Source of the DNA: Bacteroidota bacterium
Lineage (GTDB): Bacteria; Bacteroidota; Ignavibacteria; UBA10030; UBA6906
Direction of reading: 5' to 3'
Assembly (NCBI GenBank): GCA_019637975.1
Contig: JAHBUR010000012.1
Span: 62,001 to 126,000 of the forward strand
DNA: 64,000 nucleotides
Position numbers and translations under genes: made by a program
Part shown: piece after piece, positions 24,480 through 33,119 of the stretch
Layout of the letters: each line of letters opens with the position of its first letter
Position numbering within the stretch: position 1 is the stretch's first letter
The notes under the pieces: model-generated
The model's input: only the letters and a program-made list of their open reading frames with translations
Database searches by the model: none
Told to the model about the DNA's origin: nothing

Positions 24480-26475
24480 TGATCCTCCTCTTGATTCTAC
24501 TGAGGATTTGTTTGATTTGTTCACTCTCGGTCTGGATTGCCGACTTCTTTCCTATCTCAAAAAGATTGATGCAGTCGATCTTGTCGGATTGAGTGATGAT
24601 GTGGTCAAGAAACTCGCTGTTGTTGACGTTTGATGTTATTATCAGAACATTTGGACGACTAAGAAACCGTAGAAACACGTTCGCCGCATTCCTTTCGTAG
24701 GAGACATCGAGACTGCTATCAGGAGTTTCACACATAAAAAAAGTCGGCTTCTGATAGAAGAATTGAAGCAAGCTCATCCGGTACGAATGATCAACAAAAA
24801 ACCTCTGTGATTCTGACAGTTCCTCTTCGCCTAACCTTGCTTTGCCATCAATGACTGGAATAAATCGTCTGCCCCGTTGATCTCCAAGCGCATCATACGT
24901 TAAGGATGCGTCCACCCTTAGAAAGTCGCCAGCAAACGCAGAAAAGATCCCAGAAAGTTCACGCGTGATCCTTGAGTTTTCTGCATCCATCTTTGCCGTT
25001 ATCGTCTCCGCCAGGGCCTCCGCCTCTCGACTTTTTTCTTCGTTCTCCTGCTTCTTCCTCTCAAGTTTCCTGATCTCGCTCGTCATCGCCTGAAGCTCAA
25101 ATGAATCTTTCTCACCTGCTTTGACATTGAGGCTGTGTTCAAGAGCTCTAAGCTTCTGTGCCAGGTCAAATACAACCTCATTTATTTCAGAATACTCTCT
25201 GTCCAGTTTCTCAACCTGTTTCTCGTTCCTTAGAATCTGAAGTTCGACGTTCTGACGGCCACGAGCTATCTTCTGAAGTTCCTTTTGCAATTCCACTGTC
25301 TCATCTTCAGGTTGAACTGTTGGTCTTATGGCCTGATGACACAGAAAACACTCACCGCCATTGCTCAGGACTTTTGACAACTGATTTTCCAACAAATCTT
25401 GGTTACACATGGGGCAAATATGATTGCGACGACCACTTTCCAAATAGAGATCATACTTAGGATTCAGTCTTGTCCAGAGTGCTTTCGCAGACCTGGAGAA
25501 AGCATCATGAAGTTGATTTTCCAAGTTATCGTAGTTTAACGCGGCCCTAGTCCTTTCTTCGTGATACAGCCTTTGTTGTTTTGTCAAGGCTTCTCTTTCG
25601 CGTTGAATAGCAGTTAGCTTCTTCTTCTGTCTAGCAATCTGGCCTTTCAATTTATGCATGTCGGTTAGTGTAGTCTTAACGCCCTTCTTTGTATCTCTAC
25701 TCTCTTCAACCTGCTTAATGATTTTTGATATCGCACGAATGTCCTCGGAATTGTGTCGAGCTAGACTATCATAGTACTTGGCTTGCCCCCGTGCATGGTC
25801 ACGTTTTGCGTCTTCGTCTGGATCATTAAAGTACTTGCTCGAAAGTCGCTCTTGAATGCTGTTCTCGCTTTCGTCCCAAAGGATGGTCCTGTGTCCTTCG
25901 TCGAAGGTCAAGATTTCATTGACAAAGAAAATGAAGTCGTCAAAACTGTAGACATTGGCGGCTTTCGCTACTTCTGTTTCGTACCTATATTGCAAATACT
26001 TTTTCCTCTCGTCTGGCTCCAAACGCTCGTACTTCGCTTGAGTTATTGTGTCACCTTTGAGCAGGCGGGAGTTATTTCCATCTCGGACACTCACTTCTTC
26101 CAATAGAATCGTCTGTAATTTTCGTTTCACTTTGAATTGAGTATCATTTAGCTGAAAGGATAGGGAAACATATGCGTTTTCATTGTTCTGGTAGCTCCCG
26201 TCCATACGATTCGCGAAGTATTCCATAGGATACTGAACTCGACTCTCAATCTTTCTTCCGAGATAGGTCCGTTGAAATGCAAAATCCTTCTTGTAAAGAC
26301 CTATTAATCCATACTTGATCAGATTTACGAAGGTTGTCTTCCCAATTCCGTTACCGCCTAGAATCAGGTTCACACCCTTAACAAAATCATAACGGAAGTC
26401 CAGTCCACCGGGGTAGAGAGAGAAGTCTCGAACGTGGATACTCTTCAAATTTGGAAGGTAGATGTGATGGCTCAT
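24463..26475 (-). CDS. Rad50/SMC-like ABC ATPase with zinc-binding coiled-coil apex
   Basis: Split-head ABC ATPase of 670 residues. Walker A is GGNGIGKTT at residues 40-48, the signature is LSESQ at 553-557 in place of LSGGQ, and the Walker B/D-loop is ETPDSSLD at 583-590. Long charged heptad-rich helices (about 245-330 and 390-505) enclose a zinc module with two CxxC pairs, C354-C357 and C376-C379, at the apex. This is not a housekeeping RecN, RecF or SbcC: it is short, has a doubled CxxC and the SESQR/ETPxxSLD motifs seen in ABC-three-component defence ATPases. It is the first gene of the operon and presumably the sensor or DNA-binding engine that licenses the nuclease. Confidence 0.85.
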   Translation of the reverse strand: MSHHIYLPNLKSIHVRDFSLYPGGLDFRYDFVKGVNLILGGNGIGKTTFVNLIKYGLIGLYKKDFAFQRTYLGRKIESRVQYPMEYFANRMDGSYQNNENAYVSLSFQLNDTQFKVKRKLQTILLEEVSVRDGNNSRLLKGDTITQAKYERLEPDERKKYLQYRYETEVAKAANVYSFDDFIFFVNEILTFDEGHRTILWDESENSIQERLSSKYFNDPDEDAKRDHARGQAKYYDSLARHNSEDIRAISKIIKQVEESRDTKKGVKTTLTDMHKLKGQIARQKKKLTAIQREREALTKQQRLYHEERTRAALNYDNLENQLHDAFSRSAKALWTRLNPKYDLYLESGRRNHICPMCNQDLLENQLSKVLSNGGECFLCHQAIRPTVQPEDETVELQKELQKIARGRQNVELQILRNEKQVEKLDREYSEINEVVFDLAQKLRALEHSLNVKAGEKDSFELQAMTSEIRKLERKKQENEEKSREAEALAETITAKMDAENSRITRELSGIFSAFAGDFLRVDASLTYDALGDQRGRRFIPVIDGKARLGEEELSESQRFFVDHSYRMSLLQFFYQKPTFFMCETPDSSLDVSYERNAANVFLRFLSRPNVLIITSNVNNSEFLDHIITQSDKIDCINLFEIGKKSAIQTESEQIKQILSRIKRRINAKAN

Positions 26476-26851
26476 ATTATGATGGCGAGATCAGTCTCAC
26501 AACAATATGGTAAATGATGCCTAGTGAATCAAGGCACTATGAGAAGGCGCGGCTCCGCGTGAAGGTCCTTTTTTGGAACCAAAAAGAAAGAAATCAACCC
26601 CTCTGCCATGTCCGGCCTGCATAGCGGGCACTCGGTCGTTTCATTGGCGGGTGGGGTGGAGACCTGAGTTAACAATATCGACTTTCTGGTTAAAAAAGAA
26701 AGTGGAGAACAAAAATCCTCCGAAACCATCAGCCTGACGGTGTAGCCTGTTGACCCGCTCGCGATGACCCGCTGTTGAATTGGGTTTCGTCGTGTTCATC
26801 ATGCTGATCTTGCTGTCCGGTACTTCACGTTCGGCTCTTCCACACCGAACC
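26476..26851. other. intergenic region between defence operon and ORF6N gene
   Basis: About 375 bases with no recognisable gene. It must contain the promoter for the reverse-strand ATPase operon (near 26476-26530, AT-rich) and the 3' untranslated region of the ORF6N gene. A small inverted match GGTCC-6-GGAACC lies near 26570. The short open frames here resemble no known protein. Confidence 0.35.
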
Positions 26852-27451
26852 CTATCGGTCTTTTCTTCGGCGGGTCCGGGGCGTCATGAGTTGGCGAATG
26901 GCTTCAAATACAACGCGGAATTGGTCGTCGTACTTCTTCTCCAAGTCCGCCAGGTTTCGGGCGAGGTCTTTGTGCGTGGAGAGCAACTCCCGCAGCCGCA
27001 CGAATGCGCGCATGATCTCTATGTTGACCTGCACGGCACGCTTGCTCTTCAGGACGCTCGACAACATGGCTACGCCTTGCTCGGTGAACACATAGGGAAG
27101 ATACTTGGCATGCTCACCCCATCTTAAGGTGCCAAACTGGCTCCTTAAGATTGCGTACTCATCCTTCGTCAACTCAAACATGAAGTCCGACGGGAATCTG
27201 TCGATGTTTCTTTTCACGGCTCGCTTCAGTACCTTTGTCTCGACTCCATAGAGTCCGGCAAGATGGAAATCCAGCATAACCTTCTGGCCTCGAATCAAGA
27301 GAATTCTTCGCTCGATGAATTCAGGGACCAATATGCTGGATGATGCCTTGGAGTGCTTCACTTTGGCCACGATATGTCTCTCATCTTGTGCGCATTTTGA
27401 CTTCGGCTTTCCACTCTGATCCGCGTTTCTCGGACGCGTACCGTGATTCAT
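26852..27451 (-). CDS. ORF6N-domain DNA-binding protein
   Basis: A 199-residue protein with the ORF6N domain in its middle: [30 protein letters not shown] is its opening region, followed by [28 protein letters not shown] and [13 protein letters not shown]. This domain is common in phage antirepressors and in chromosomal genes of accessory regions; it is thought to bind DNA. The C-terminus is a charged helix. The ATG overlaps the stop of the DUF2235 gene (ATGA) with a GAGGTGG just upstream, so the two are co-translated. Confidence 0.82.
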   Translation of the reverse strand: MNHGTRPRNADQSGKPKSKCAQDERHIVAKVKHSKASSSILVPEFIERRILLIRGQKVMLDFHLAGLYGVETKVLKRAVKRNIDRFPSDFMFELTKDEYAILRSQFGTLRWGEHAKYLPYVFTEQGVAMLSSVLKSKRAVQVNIEIMRAFVRLRELLSTHKDLARNLADLEKKYDDQFRVVFEAIRQLMTPRTRRRKDR

Positions 27452-28461
27452 TCCACCTCATACTTCCCGCGAAGAATCCACGGGTTGTACGGCGGGTCGG
27501 CGTTGTTTTTCTGATTAGGCTTCCGCTGAACAACACTGGAATGCACCACCGGCGTCCCGTGCGTTGCGGGCCACGAACGCTCGGCGCGGCGGAACAACGA
27601 AGCGGGAAATTTCCCGCGGGAGTCGTGCATGACACCGTCGGGGTCGGGCGCAATCTTTACCTTGTGACGCGGGTAGATCCTCAGTCCGTGCGCATGCGCT
27701 TTGTCCACCATCCATTGCAGCACGATGTCGGAGAGCTGTTGCTCACGATATCCGCCGCCGACATCGGTGTGCATGCCGCTGAACCAGACTTGATGCATGT
27801 TCTGATATTCCTTCACTACCGGATCCCAGAGTGTCGGGTGGAACGTCAGACGTTCGTCATCAATGGCAAGCGCATGATACGCATTCTCCACACTTTCGCT
27901 CAGGCGCAAGTTGTGAAAGCGGTGCTTGAACCAGGGAATCATCTCGACAACATTATCCATCCACGTGAACGGAAGCCCGAGCGCGGCCACCGTATCCCAC
28001 ACGCCGAGGAACTTGATGCGGCACCACATGGTCCGGTTTTTTGCAATCAGCTCTTCAGCTTTCTCTTTACGCCTCTCCTGATCCTTGATCCGGTAGATGG
28101 CATAAGCCCGCTTGATGAGTTCCGGTCTTGATTGGGGCAGAATCCCGAACAGATGAATGAACCCCGACAGACTGCGCACGGTTGTTGCGCCGCGGCTGAA
28201 CCCGAACAGATAAATGTTGTCGTCTGCTTCGAAGTTTTCGAAAATGAACTGGTAGCAATCACGGATGTTTCTTGAAATTCCCATGCCCGCCATGTTGCCG
28301 GTGACCTTCCTCCATCCCGTGCCCAGCCCCCGATCATAGTACGCAACCTGATCCTTCGTCCGATCTTCGATCATGTTGAAGAGCTTGTACACATTCGTGT
28401 TGTACGTCTTACCCCCTTCCTGGCCCGTGCCGTCGGAGAATACAACGATGTTTTTGCCCAT
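27448..28461 (-). CDS. DUF2235 alpha/beta hydrolase (Tle1-like phospholipase domain)
   Basis: Begins with the DUF2235 signature [10 protein letters not shown], followed by YYDRGLGTG, and has the nucleophile motif GFSRGA near residue 98, [12 protein letters not shown], and later [11 protein letters not shown] and [13 protein letters not shown] that supply the acid and histidine. This is the catalytic core of Tle1-type phospholipases, known both as type VI secretion effectors and as stand-alone hydrolases. No signal peptide, VgrG or PAAR partner is present. It is upstream of, and translationally coupled to, the ORF6N gene. Its role in this organism is unknown. Confidence 0.83.
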   Translation of the reverse strand: MGKNIVVFSDGTGQEGGKTYNTNVYKLFNMIEDRTKDQVAYYDRGLGTGWRKVTGNMAGMGISRNIRDCYQFIFENFEADDNIYLFGFSRGATTVRSLSGFIHLFGILPQSRPELIKRAYAIYRIKDQERRKEKAEELIAKNRTMWCRIKFLGVWDTVAALGLPFTWMDNVVEMIPWFKHRFHNLRLSESVENAYHALAIDDERLTFHPTLWDPVVKEYQNMHQVWFSGMHTDVGGGYREQQLSDIVLQWMVDKAHAHGLRIYPRHKVKIAPDPDGVMHDSRGKFPASLFRRAERSWPATHGTPVVHSSVVQRKPNQKNNADPPYNPWILRGKYEVE

Positions 28462-28502
28462 GGGTTACCTTTGATGATGTGATTGGTGATGGATGTTCGT
28501 TG

Positions 28503-30281
28503 CTATTTCCAGTACGCGTCCCATCGTTCCTCCACCCTCTTCTTCACTTCGTCCGTCATCCTCAGCGGGTTCGGATACCCGGGCTTCCACGTTGCATCAA
28601 TGCCCATCACGCCTTTGTAGATCGGGCTGATGCCGTGAAGTTTCTGTTCCGTGAAAATGACATCCCGCTCACAATCGAACCGCGTGAACACTCCCCAGAT
28701 ATAATTCTCCTTGTCATGAATGTCAACATCCTCGCTGACCGCTGCGATGACCTTGATGCCGGCCAGGTCGGATTGCACAACGAGCTTCTCGACAACACTT
28801 CTGCCCTCTCCACTCACCTTTACCAACAAGAGAGCGTCGTGGACAAAGTTTGCATCAACGATGCGCCGGTCAAGAGATTTCACTCCCCTCCATTTCTCGT
28901 TCCCCCCATCATTCCTCATTGGCGATTCCGGAGAAGTTCGTTGCTTCATCGTCGCATCAAGAATCATCTTGCTTCCCAAATTCATCTTGAAGCTCGTGAA
29001 GTCGAGTGTATCGAGCGGCACTTTCGGAATCATCACAAAATCAAAATGCGGATCGAAGTTGTCACGCACATTCTTCATCACTTCGTCGAAGTTCCTGACG
29101 TTCACTCCTTCAGAAACGAGTATGATACATTTGGTGAGAGAAAGCTGAGACATCCCCATCAATCCCAACGCCGTCTTCATCGCTTCTTTTTGGTAGCGCT
29201 GATCAACAGCAACAACGAGCAGGTTGTGAAATCCCGCTTCGTAATACGCCCACATGTTGGTGATTTCTGAATGTATGAGTTTGATCAGCGGGCCGAGAAT
29301 CTGCTGTGTTGCATCCCCCAACCATTTATCCTCCATCGGCGGAATGCCGACGACTGTTGCGGGATAAACGGGATTGATGCGATGCGTTATCTTCTTGAGA
29401 TGAAAGACAGGAAACTCAGCGGCATGAGAATAATGTCCGAAGTGATCGCCAAAAGGGCCTTCCATTCTTCTCTCTCTTGCGGGAACAACTCCTTCGAGCA
29501 CAAACTCGGCATTTGCGGGGACTTGGATGGAAAGCGATTTTGCTTTGACGAACTCCGTTCGCTGGCCTCGTAGAAATCCGGCGAACATTGCTTCGTCGAT
29601 ATTCTCCGGCAAGGCAGCGATTGTTGCCATCAGCAGCGCAGGATCGGTTCCCAACGCGACTGCCAGCTCGAAGTCTCGACCGAGCCTTTCAGCTTCGTAA
29701 TAATGAAATCCTCCCCCCTTTTGAATCTGCCAATGCATCCCCGTTGTCTGCTTGTCGAACACATGCATGCGGTACATGCCGATGTTGCGCTTTCCGTTTC
29801 GGGGATCATACGTTACGACTTGCGGCAGCGTGATGAAGCGTCCGCCATCCTCCGGCCAACAGGTCAGAATCGGCAGTTCATCGAGATTTGGCCCTTCAAC
29901 AACCTCCTGCACAAGAGCGGACGAGACGGATTTGTTCCGAGTCTTGAGGAATCTACCAACGAGCGGCTTATGCTTCCAGAACACAGATGGCTTCGGCGGC
30001 ATCGCATCCAGCATAAATCGAATCAGTTCTTCGCCGAGTTGTTCGGGATGTTTGTTCAGTGCAAGCTCGCAGCGATGTTCGCTTGCCATCGTGTTGATGA
30101 CGAGGGGGTACTTCGAGCCTTTGACATTCTCAAACAATAACGCCGGGCGTCGTTCCTTGATGGCCCGCGTTGCGATTTCTGTGATTTCGAGATATGAGTC
30201 AACTTCGACTCGTACTCTGTGCAACTCGCCTGCCGATTCCAGATAGCGGGCGTAGTCGCCTAAGGTTCTGTAGGTCGTCAT
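28503..30281 (-). CDS. ubiD: UbiD-family decarboxylase, menaquinone-type
   Basis: A 592-residue UbiD-family protein starting YRTLGDYARYLESAGELHRV, with the long form typical of menaquinone-biosynthesis decarboxylases rather than the ~490-residue ubiquinone enzyme. Conserved stretches include GMYRMHVFDKQTTGMHWQ, EGPFGDHFGHYS and NITNMWAYYEAG-like SEITNMWAYYEAGF. It needs prenylated FMN, which the UbiX-type enzyme encoded nearby would supply. With the MqnC, MqnE-MqnA, UbiX and UbiA genes of this window it forms the futalosine menaquinone route. The specific step is inferred from the pathway. Confidence 0.86.
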   Translation of the reverse strand: MTTYRTLGDYARYLESAGELHRVRVEVDSYLEITEIATRAIKERRPALLFENVKGSKYPLVINTMASEHRCELALNKHPEQLGEELIRFMLDAMPPKPSVFWKHKPLVGRFLKTRNKSVSSALVQEVVEGPNLDELPILTCWPEDGGRFITLPQVVTYDPRNGKRNIGMYRMHVFDKQTTGMHWQIQKGGGFHYYEAERLGRDFELAVALGTDPALLMATIAALPENIDEAMFAGFLRGQRTEFVKAKSLSIQVPANAEFVLEGVVPARERRMEGPFGDHFGHYSHAAEFPVFHLKKITHRINPVYPATVVGIPPMEDKWLGDATQQILGPLIKLIHSEITNMWAYYEAGFHNLLVVAVDQRYQKEAMKTALGLMGMSQLSLTKCIILVSEGVNVRNFDEVMKNVRDNFDPHFDFVMIPKVPLDTLDFTSFKMNLGSKMILDATMKQRTSPESPMRNDGGNEKWRGVKSLDRRIVDANFVHDALLLVKVSGEGRSVVEKLVVQSDLAGIKVIAAVSEDVDIHDKENYIWGVFTRFDCERDVIFTEQKLHGISPIYKGVMGIDATWKPGYPNPLRMTDEVKKRVEERWDAYWK

Positions 30282-30374
30282 GGGAATTGGTTCGGATAGC
30301 TTCGATCAGGAATTGTCGGTTACAAGATAGGAATTTGAGGGGATATTTCAGAACGGTGATGTTCCGAAAAACAG

Positions 30375-30875
30375 CTACAGCCCTTCGACCAGTGACGATG
30401 CCATCTTTTCCGCCACAGGCGAATCCGCGGCAAGCCAGTAGAGATAATTCCTGCTGACAAAGAAATAGTGATCCTGTTCCTGGCCGAAACAAAACGAAGC
30501 TTCGAGATTGCCCAACCGTGTAACCCGGTAGTCGGTAAACAGCGGATTTCCTTTCTCAATGCTGCGAGCCATTTTCGTGTACGCCTTCCGCGCATCGGAA
30601 CGGGACCGGTAAACGGAGAGATAGATCACCGTGTTGCCTGAGCTGTACACACCGATGAGATTCGTGGAGGGAGTGACTTCCTTGTCGTGCATGCGGTTGA
30701 GAATTTCGTTCGCCCTCTCGCCGTCAATCATCTGCATCAATTGTGCATCAGCAAGGTGTTGAGGAAGGCTTACCGGCGCCGTTTCTTGCAGAAAAAAATA
30801 CACTGCAACCGCAATCGCAAGTCCTGAAGCGATCGCAAACCAGATAACGAAAAGGCGTCTTGGGGAACTCTGCAT
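30375..30875 (-). CDS. membrane-anchored protein of unknown function
   Basis: One N-terminal membrane helix (FVIWFAIASGLAIAVAVYFFL) and a soluble domain of about 130 residues outside it (TNLIGVYSSGNTVIYLSVYRS, then SFCFGQEQDHYFFVSRNYLYWL), possibly a small alpha/beta domain resembling a periplasmic sensor or binding domain. No family was recognised. The ATG at 30875 is suggested because it leaves a normal signal anchor; a longer in-frame start at 30929 exists. It sits between the ubiD-type gene and a lipoprotein gene on the same strand. Confidence 0.6.
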   Translation of the reverse strand: MQSSPRRLFVIWFAIASGLAIAVAVYFFLQETAPVSLPQHLADAQLMQMIDGERANEILNRMHDKEVTPSTNLIGVYSSGNTVIYLSVYRSRSDARKAYTKMARSIEKGNPLFTDYRVTRLGNLEASFCFGQEQDHYFFVSRNYLYWLAADSPVAEKMASSLVEGL

Positions 30876-30952
30876 CACAGGCGAGAATACTTGGAAAGAA
30901 ACTGTGAAAAGAAGAAAGCGGACCGGCACGCCAGCCCGCTTCCTGAAACTTG

Positions 30953-31429
30953 CTATTCAGCCACCGCTTCAGTCACGACGCGATGTGCTTCAAACGTGCC
31001 GCCATTCATCAGGCCGCGAAAGCCAACCCACTTCCATTGTCCGATGTATTGATTGCGGTCGAAGCGACCTGAAAGAAGCACATTGTTGTCGGCGTTATTC
31101 GGATTTAGGTTGATGTTGAGGATGCCGTCAGAGAAACTGCCGGTAAGAATGCCGCGTCCAATCTGCGGTCCGATGCGGCCTTCGTTCAGTGCCGAAGCCA
31201 ATCGCCAGTTTCCTCTGACATTAGCGGGCGAAACCGACAACACCAACTGCCCCCTGACAATAGGCGACCCATCCCGCGCATAACCGACGTACTGATACGT
31301 TACTTGCGTTGCGGCATCGGGTTTGTCAAGATCCAGCGAGCGTTGAGAATCGGGAGCTACAGCCGACTGCTGTTCGGCACAGCCGAAGAAGACCAGTCCC
31401 GCGACGAGTAGCAGAGAAAGATACTTCAT
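30953..31429 (-). CDS. lipoprotein of unknown function
   Basis: Signal peptide with lipobox VFFGC, giving a mature lipoprotein of about 140 residues. The mature part is beta-rich and repetitive in style (GRGILTGSFSDGILNINL, NVLLSGRFDRNQYIGQW), suggesting a small barrel of lipocalin-like or adhesin type, but no family is recognised. Aggregation of Gly, Asn and Arg is typical of surface lipoproteins in this phylum. GGAGG precedes the ATG by 5 bases. Confidence 0.7.
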   Translation of the reverse strand: MKYLSLLLVAGLVFFGCAEQQSAVAPDSQRSLDLDKPDAATQVTYQYVGYARDGSPIVRGQLVLSVSPANVRGNWRLASALNEGRIGPQIGRGILTGSFSDGILNINLNPNNADNNVLLSGRFDRNQYIGQWKWVGFRGLMNGGTFEAHRVVTEAVAE

Positions 31430-31516
31430 GAGAACCTCCTGCTTGCTTCTTTACGTATTACAGACCCCGAGAAAATATACGAAGCGTGGAAGTGAATTGC
31501 CATACCCGCGCCTGCA

Positions 31517-32356
31517 TTATCGCACTTTTGTCCTCGCCACCACGGCAAGAGTCACGCCGGAGAATATCGCAACACCGGCGATGGCCAGCCGCAAGGTCAC
31601 GGATTCGTCAAGAAAGAGAACTCCACCGTACGCAGCGAGCACAGGAACAAGCAGTTGCACAATCCCGGCCTGTGATGCGGATAATCCCCGTAACGCCGTG
31701 TACCAGATTGCGTAACCGACTCCCGAAGCGAGTGCGCCGGAACCGATTGCAAGGAGAATTCCCTCACTGGAAGCAACACGCCCGACCACCGGCACGGCAG
31801 CAATCGGCAACACGAATACGAGGCTCACAACAAAGTTGCTTGCCGTGGCGCGCAACGGATCGGCAACGCCCTTCCCTCTTAACGAGTACACGCCCCAAGC
31901 AACTCCTGCGACTGCCATTATTCCGGCACCAAGCAAATCCGGCGCATCTGCTCCCGGCAACGTGAGGCCCGCAAGCCCGGCGAGAGCCAGCAACAACCCG
32001 ATCAACTCCCGCACGTGCAGCCGATTCCCTTCGAAAAGATGGCTCCCGATCATCGTTGCCTGAACAGCACCGAACAAAATCAGCGCTCCGACTCCGGCGG
32101 AAATGCGAAGATAGGCAAACGAGAATGGAACCGCGTAGCTAAACAATGCAAAAGCGGAAAGCCAGTTCAGTTGAAATGCGGGAACGCCTTTCTCCCGCGC
32201 AGCGAGGATGATTGCAAGCGCCAACGCGCCGCTTATCAAGCGAATGGATGTGAATGATGCAGCATCAATAAGGCCCGGAGCCAAAGCAAGTCGGCAGAGA
32301 ATGGAGTTTGACGCGAAGAAGATGAGGGTGAGTGAGGTGAGAATGAAGGTTCGCAA
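31517..32356 (-). CDS. EamA/DMT-superfamily transporter
   Basis: A 279-residue protein with about ten membrane helices in two halves, each an EamA domain (FFASNSILCRLALAPGLIDAAS and GIMAVAGVAWGVYSLRGKG). The drug/metabolite transporter superfamily exports amino acids, nucleotides or other small metabolites. The substrate cannot be read from the sequence. The reverse-strand gene is followed by 87 bases before the lipoprotein start. Confidence 0.85.
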   Translation of the reverse strand: MRTFILTSLTLIFFASNSILCRLALAPGLIDAASFTSIRLISGALALAIILAAREKGVPAFQLNWLSAFALFSYAVPFSFAYLRISAGVGALILFGAVQATMIGSHLFEGNRLHVRELIGLLLALAGLAGLTLPGADAPDLLGAGIMAVAGVAWGVYSLRGKGVADPLRATASNFVVSLVFVLPIAAVPVVGRVASSEGILLAIGSGALASGVGYAIWYTALRGLSASQAGIVQLLVPVLAAYGGVLFLDESVTLRLAIAGVAIFSGVTLAVVARTKVR

Positions 32357-32394
32357 GGAGGTATTCTGGCCGCCGAAACGGAATCAATTCAGGT

Positions 32395-32796
32395 TCAGAA
32401 CAGATATAGAATCGAAAGAGATTCGTTCAGGCCAATTTGCATCCTCGCCATGAGATCCCTTCCGAGAAGACAACGGCGAAGCTGAACTTCAGGGAAAAAC
32501 AATTCTGCTTGAAAGGTCTCATCCAAAACCCTGACTTGGACTGTATGCCCGAATGCACTAAAAGATGATCCATTGGCGGCCGTAAAAATCATTCGCCTCC
32601 CAGCAGCAGGGATTAAGCCTATGTCTACTGCATATTGGGGAGAAAGGAGTGTATGCTGCGCGCCAGTGTCCACAATGGCAGGGAGATCAACTGCTCTGCC
32701 ATTTGCTTCTATGCCTAACTCAATAACGGGGAACACACCGTCATGTAGAGGATAGTAACGAAAGTTTCTTTTGTATTTGTATGTTACACTATACAA
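32395..32796 (-). CDS. retropepsin-like aspartic protease domain protein
   Basis: A small clan-AA aspartic protease: the active-site motif IVDTGAQHTLL (D-T-G) lies in the first half, followed by the flap-like FTAANGSSFSAFG region and CLLGRDLMARM near the end, as in bacterial single-domain retropepsins that dimerise. A longer ORF from 32991 overlaps the preceding gene in another frame and is unlikely; a TTG at 32796, 5 bases after that gene's stop, is proposed with modest confidence. The gene pairs with the small DUF5678-like gene before it. Confidence 0.68.
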   Translation of the reverse strand: MYSVTYKYKRNFRYYPLHDGVFPVIELGIEANGRAVDLPAIVDTGAQHTLLSPQYAVDIGLIPAAGRRMIFTAANGSSFSAFGHTVQVRVLDETFQAELFFPEVQLRRCLLGRDLMARMQIGLNESLSILYLF

Positions 32797-32801
32797 TGCG
32801 C

Positions 32802-33050
32802 CTACAGTCCGATTGATGAACCCGGGACAGACTCGGGAACATAAAGAATGAAGGGAGAGACTATGCCGGATGATCGCGCTTTGTCTGATACCTTGGCAAA
32901 TTCGACATCTGCGCCTACAAGTGTGCCTCCCTCCAAAGCAATCCACTTTCCACTCAGAGTGGCCAGCAATTCCTTGTTGTCTTCGAGCCATTTCATTTCA
33001 AGTTCCCTACTGCTCACCATCGCGCTCATTGACCTTGCTGCATTAGGCAT
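32802..33050 (-). CDS. small DUF5678-like protein
   Basis: An 82-residue protein containing MKWLEDNKELLATLSGKWIA and the short strands after it (GTLVGADVEFAKVSDKA), resembling the DUF5678 type of short acidic proteins that accompany retropepsin-like genes. AAGGAG lies 9 bases before the ATG. No function is known; the gene is immediately upstream of the protease-like gene and probably co-transcribed. Confidence 0.62.
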   Translation of the reverse strand: MPNAARSMSAMVSSRELEMKWLEDNKELLATLSGKWIALEGGTLVGADVEFAKVSDKARSSGIVSPFILYVPESVPGSSIGL

Positions 33051-33119
33051 CTTTCATCTCTCCTTATCTGTTTCAATATACTTCCGAAGTCAGACTGAAT
33101 CAAGGTTGATAGACCACAC

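Larger units (their letters stand above)
21419..26475. other. candidate defence island: ABC-three-component/Lamassu-like operon plus methyltransferase
   Basis: Four genes form one compact block: reverse-strand ATPase, middle component and PD-(D/E)XK nuclease with overlapping reading frames, and a forward-strand DNA methyltransferase converging on the nuclease with overlapping 3' ends. The whole block is visibly more AT-rich than the flanking menaquinone genes, and all four genes share this bias, suggesting they arrived together. No integrase, tRNA or clear direct repeat was found at the edges. Confidence 0.7.

Noticed and set aside
24463-26475. SbcC/Rad50 or RecN housekeeping repair protein
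   Set aside because: Too short for SbcC, two CxxC pairs instead of one, no sbcD next to it, and it is in an AT-rich accessory island.
26529-26729. 66-codon reverse open frame upstream of the ATPase gene
   Set aside because: No domain, signal or ribosome-binding site was seen, and it lies in the presumed promoter region.
32797-32991. N-terminal extension of the retropepsin-like ORF
   Set aside because: It overlaps the DUF5678-like gene in another frame, is Arg/Cys/His-rich with no domain, and has no ribosome-binding site.
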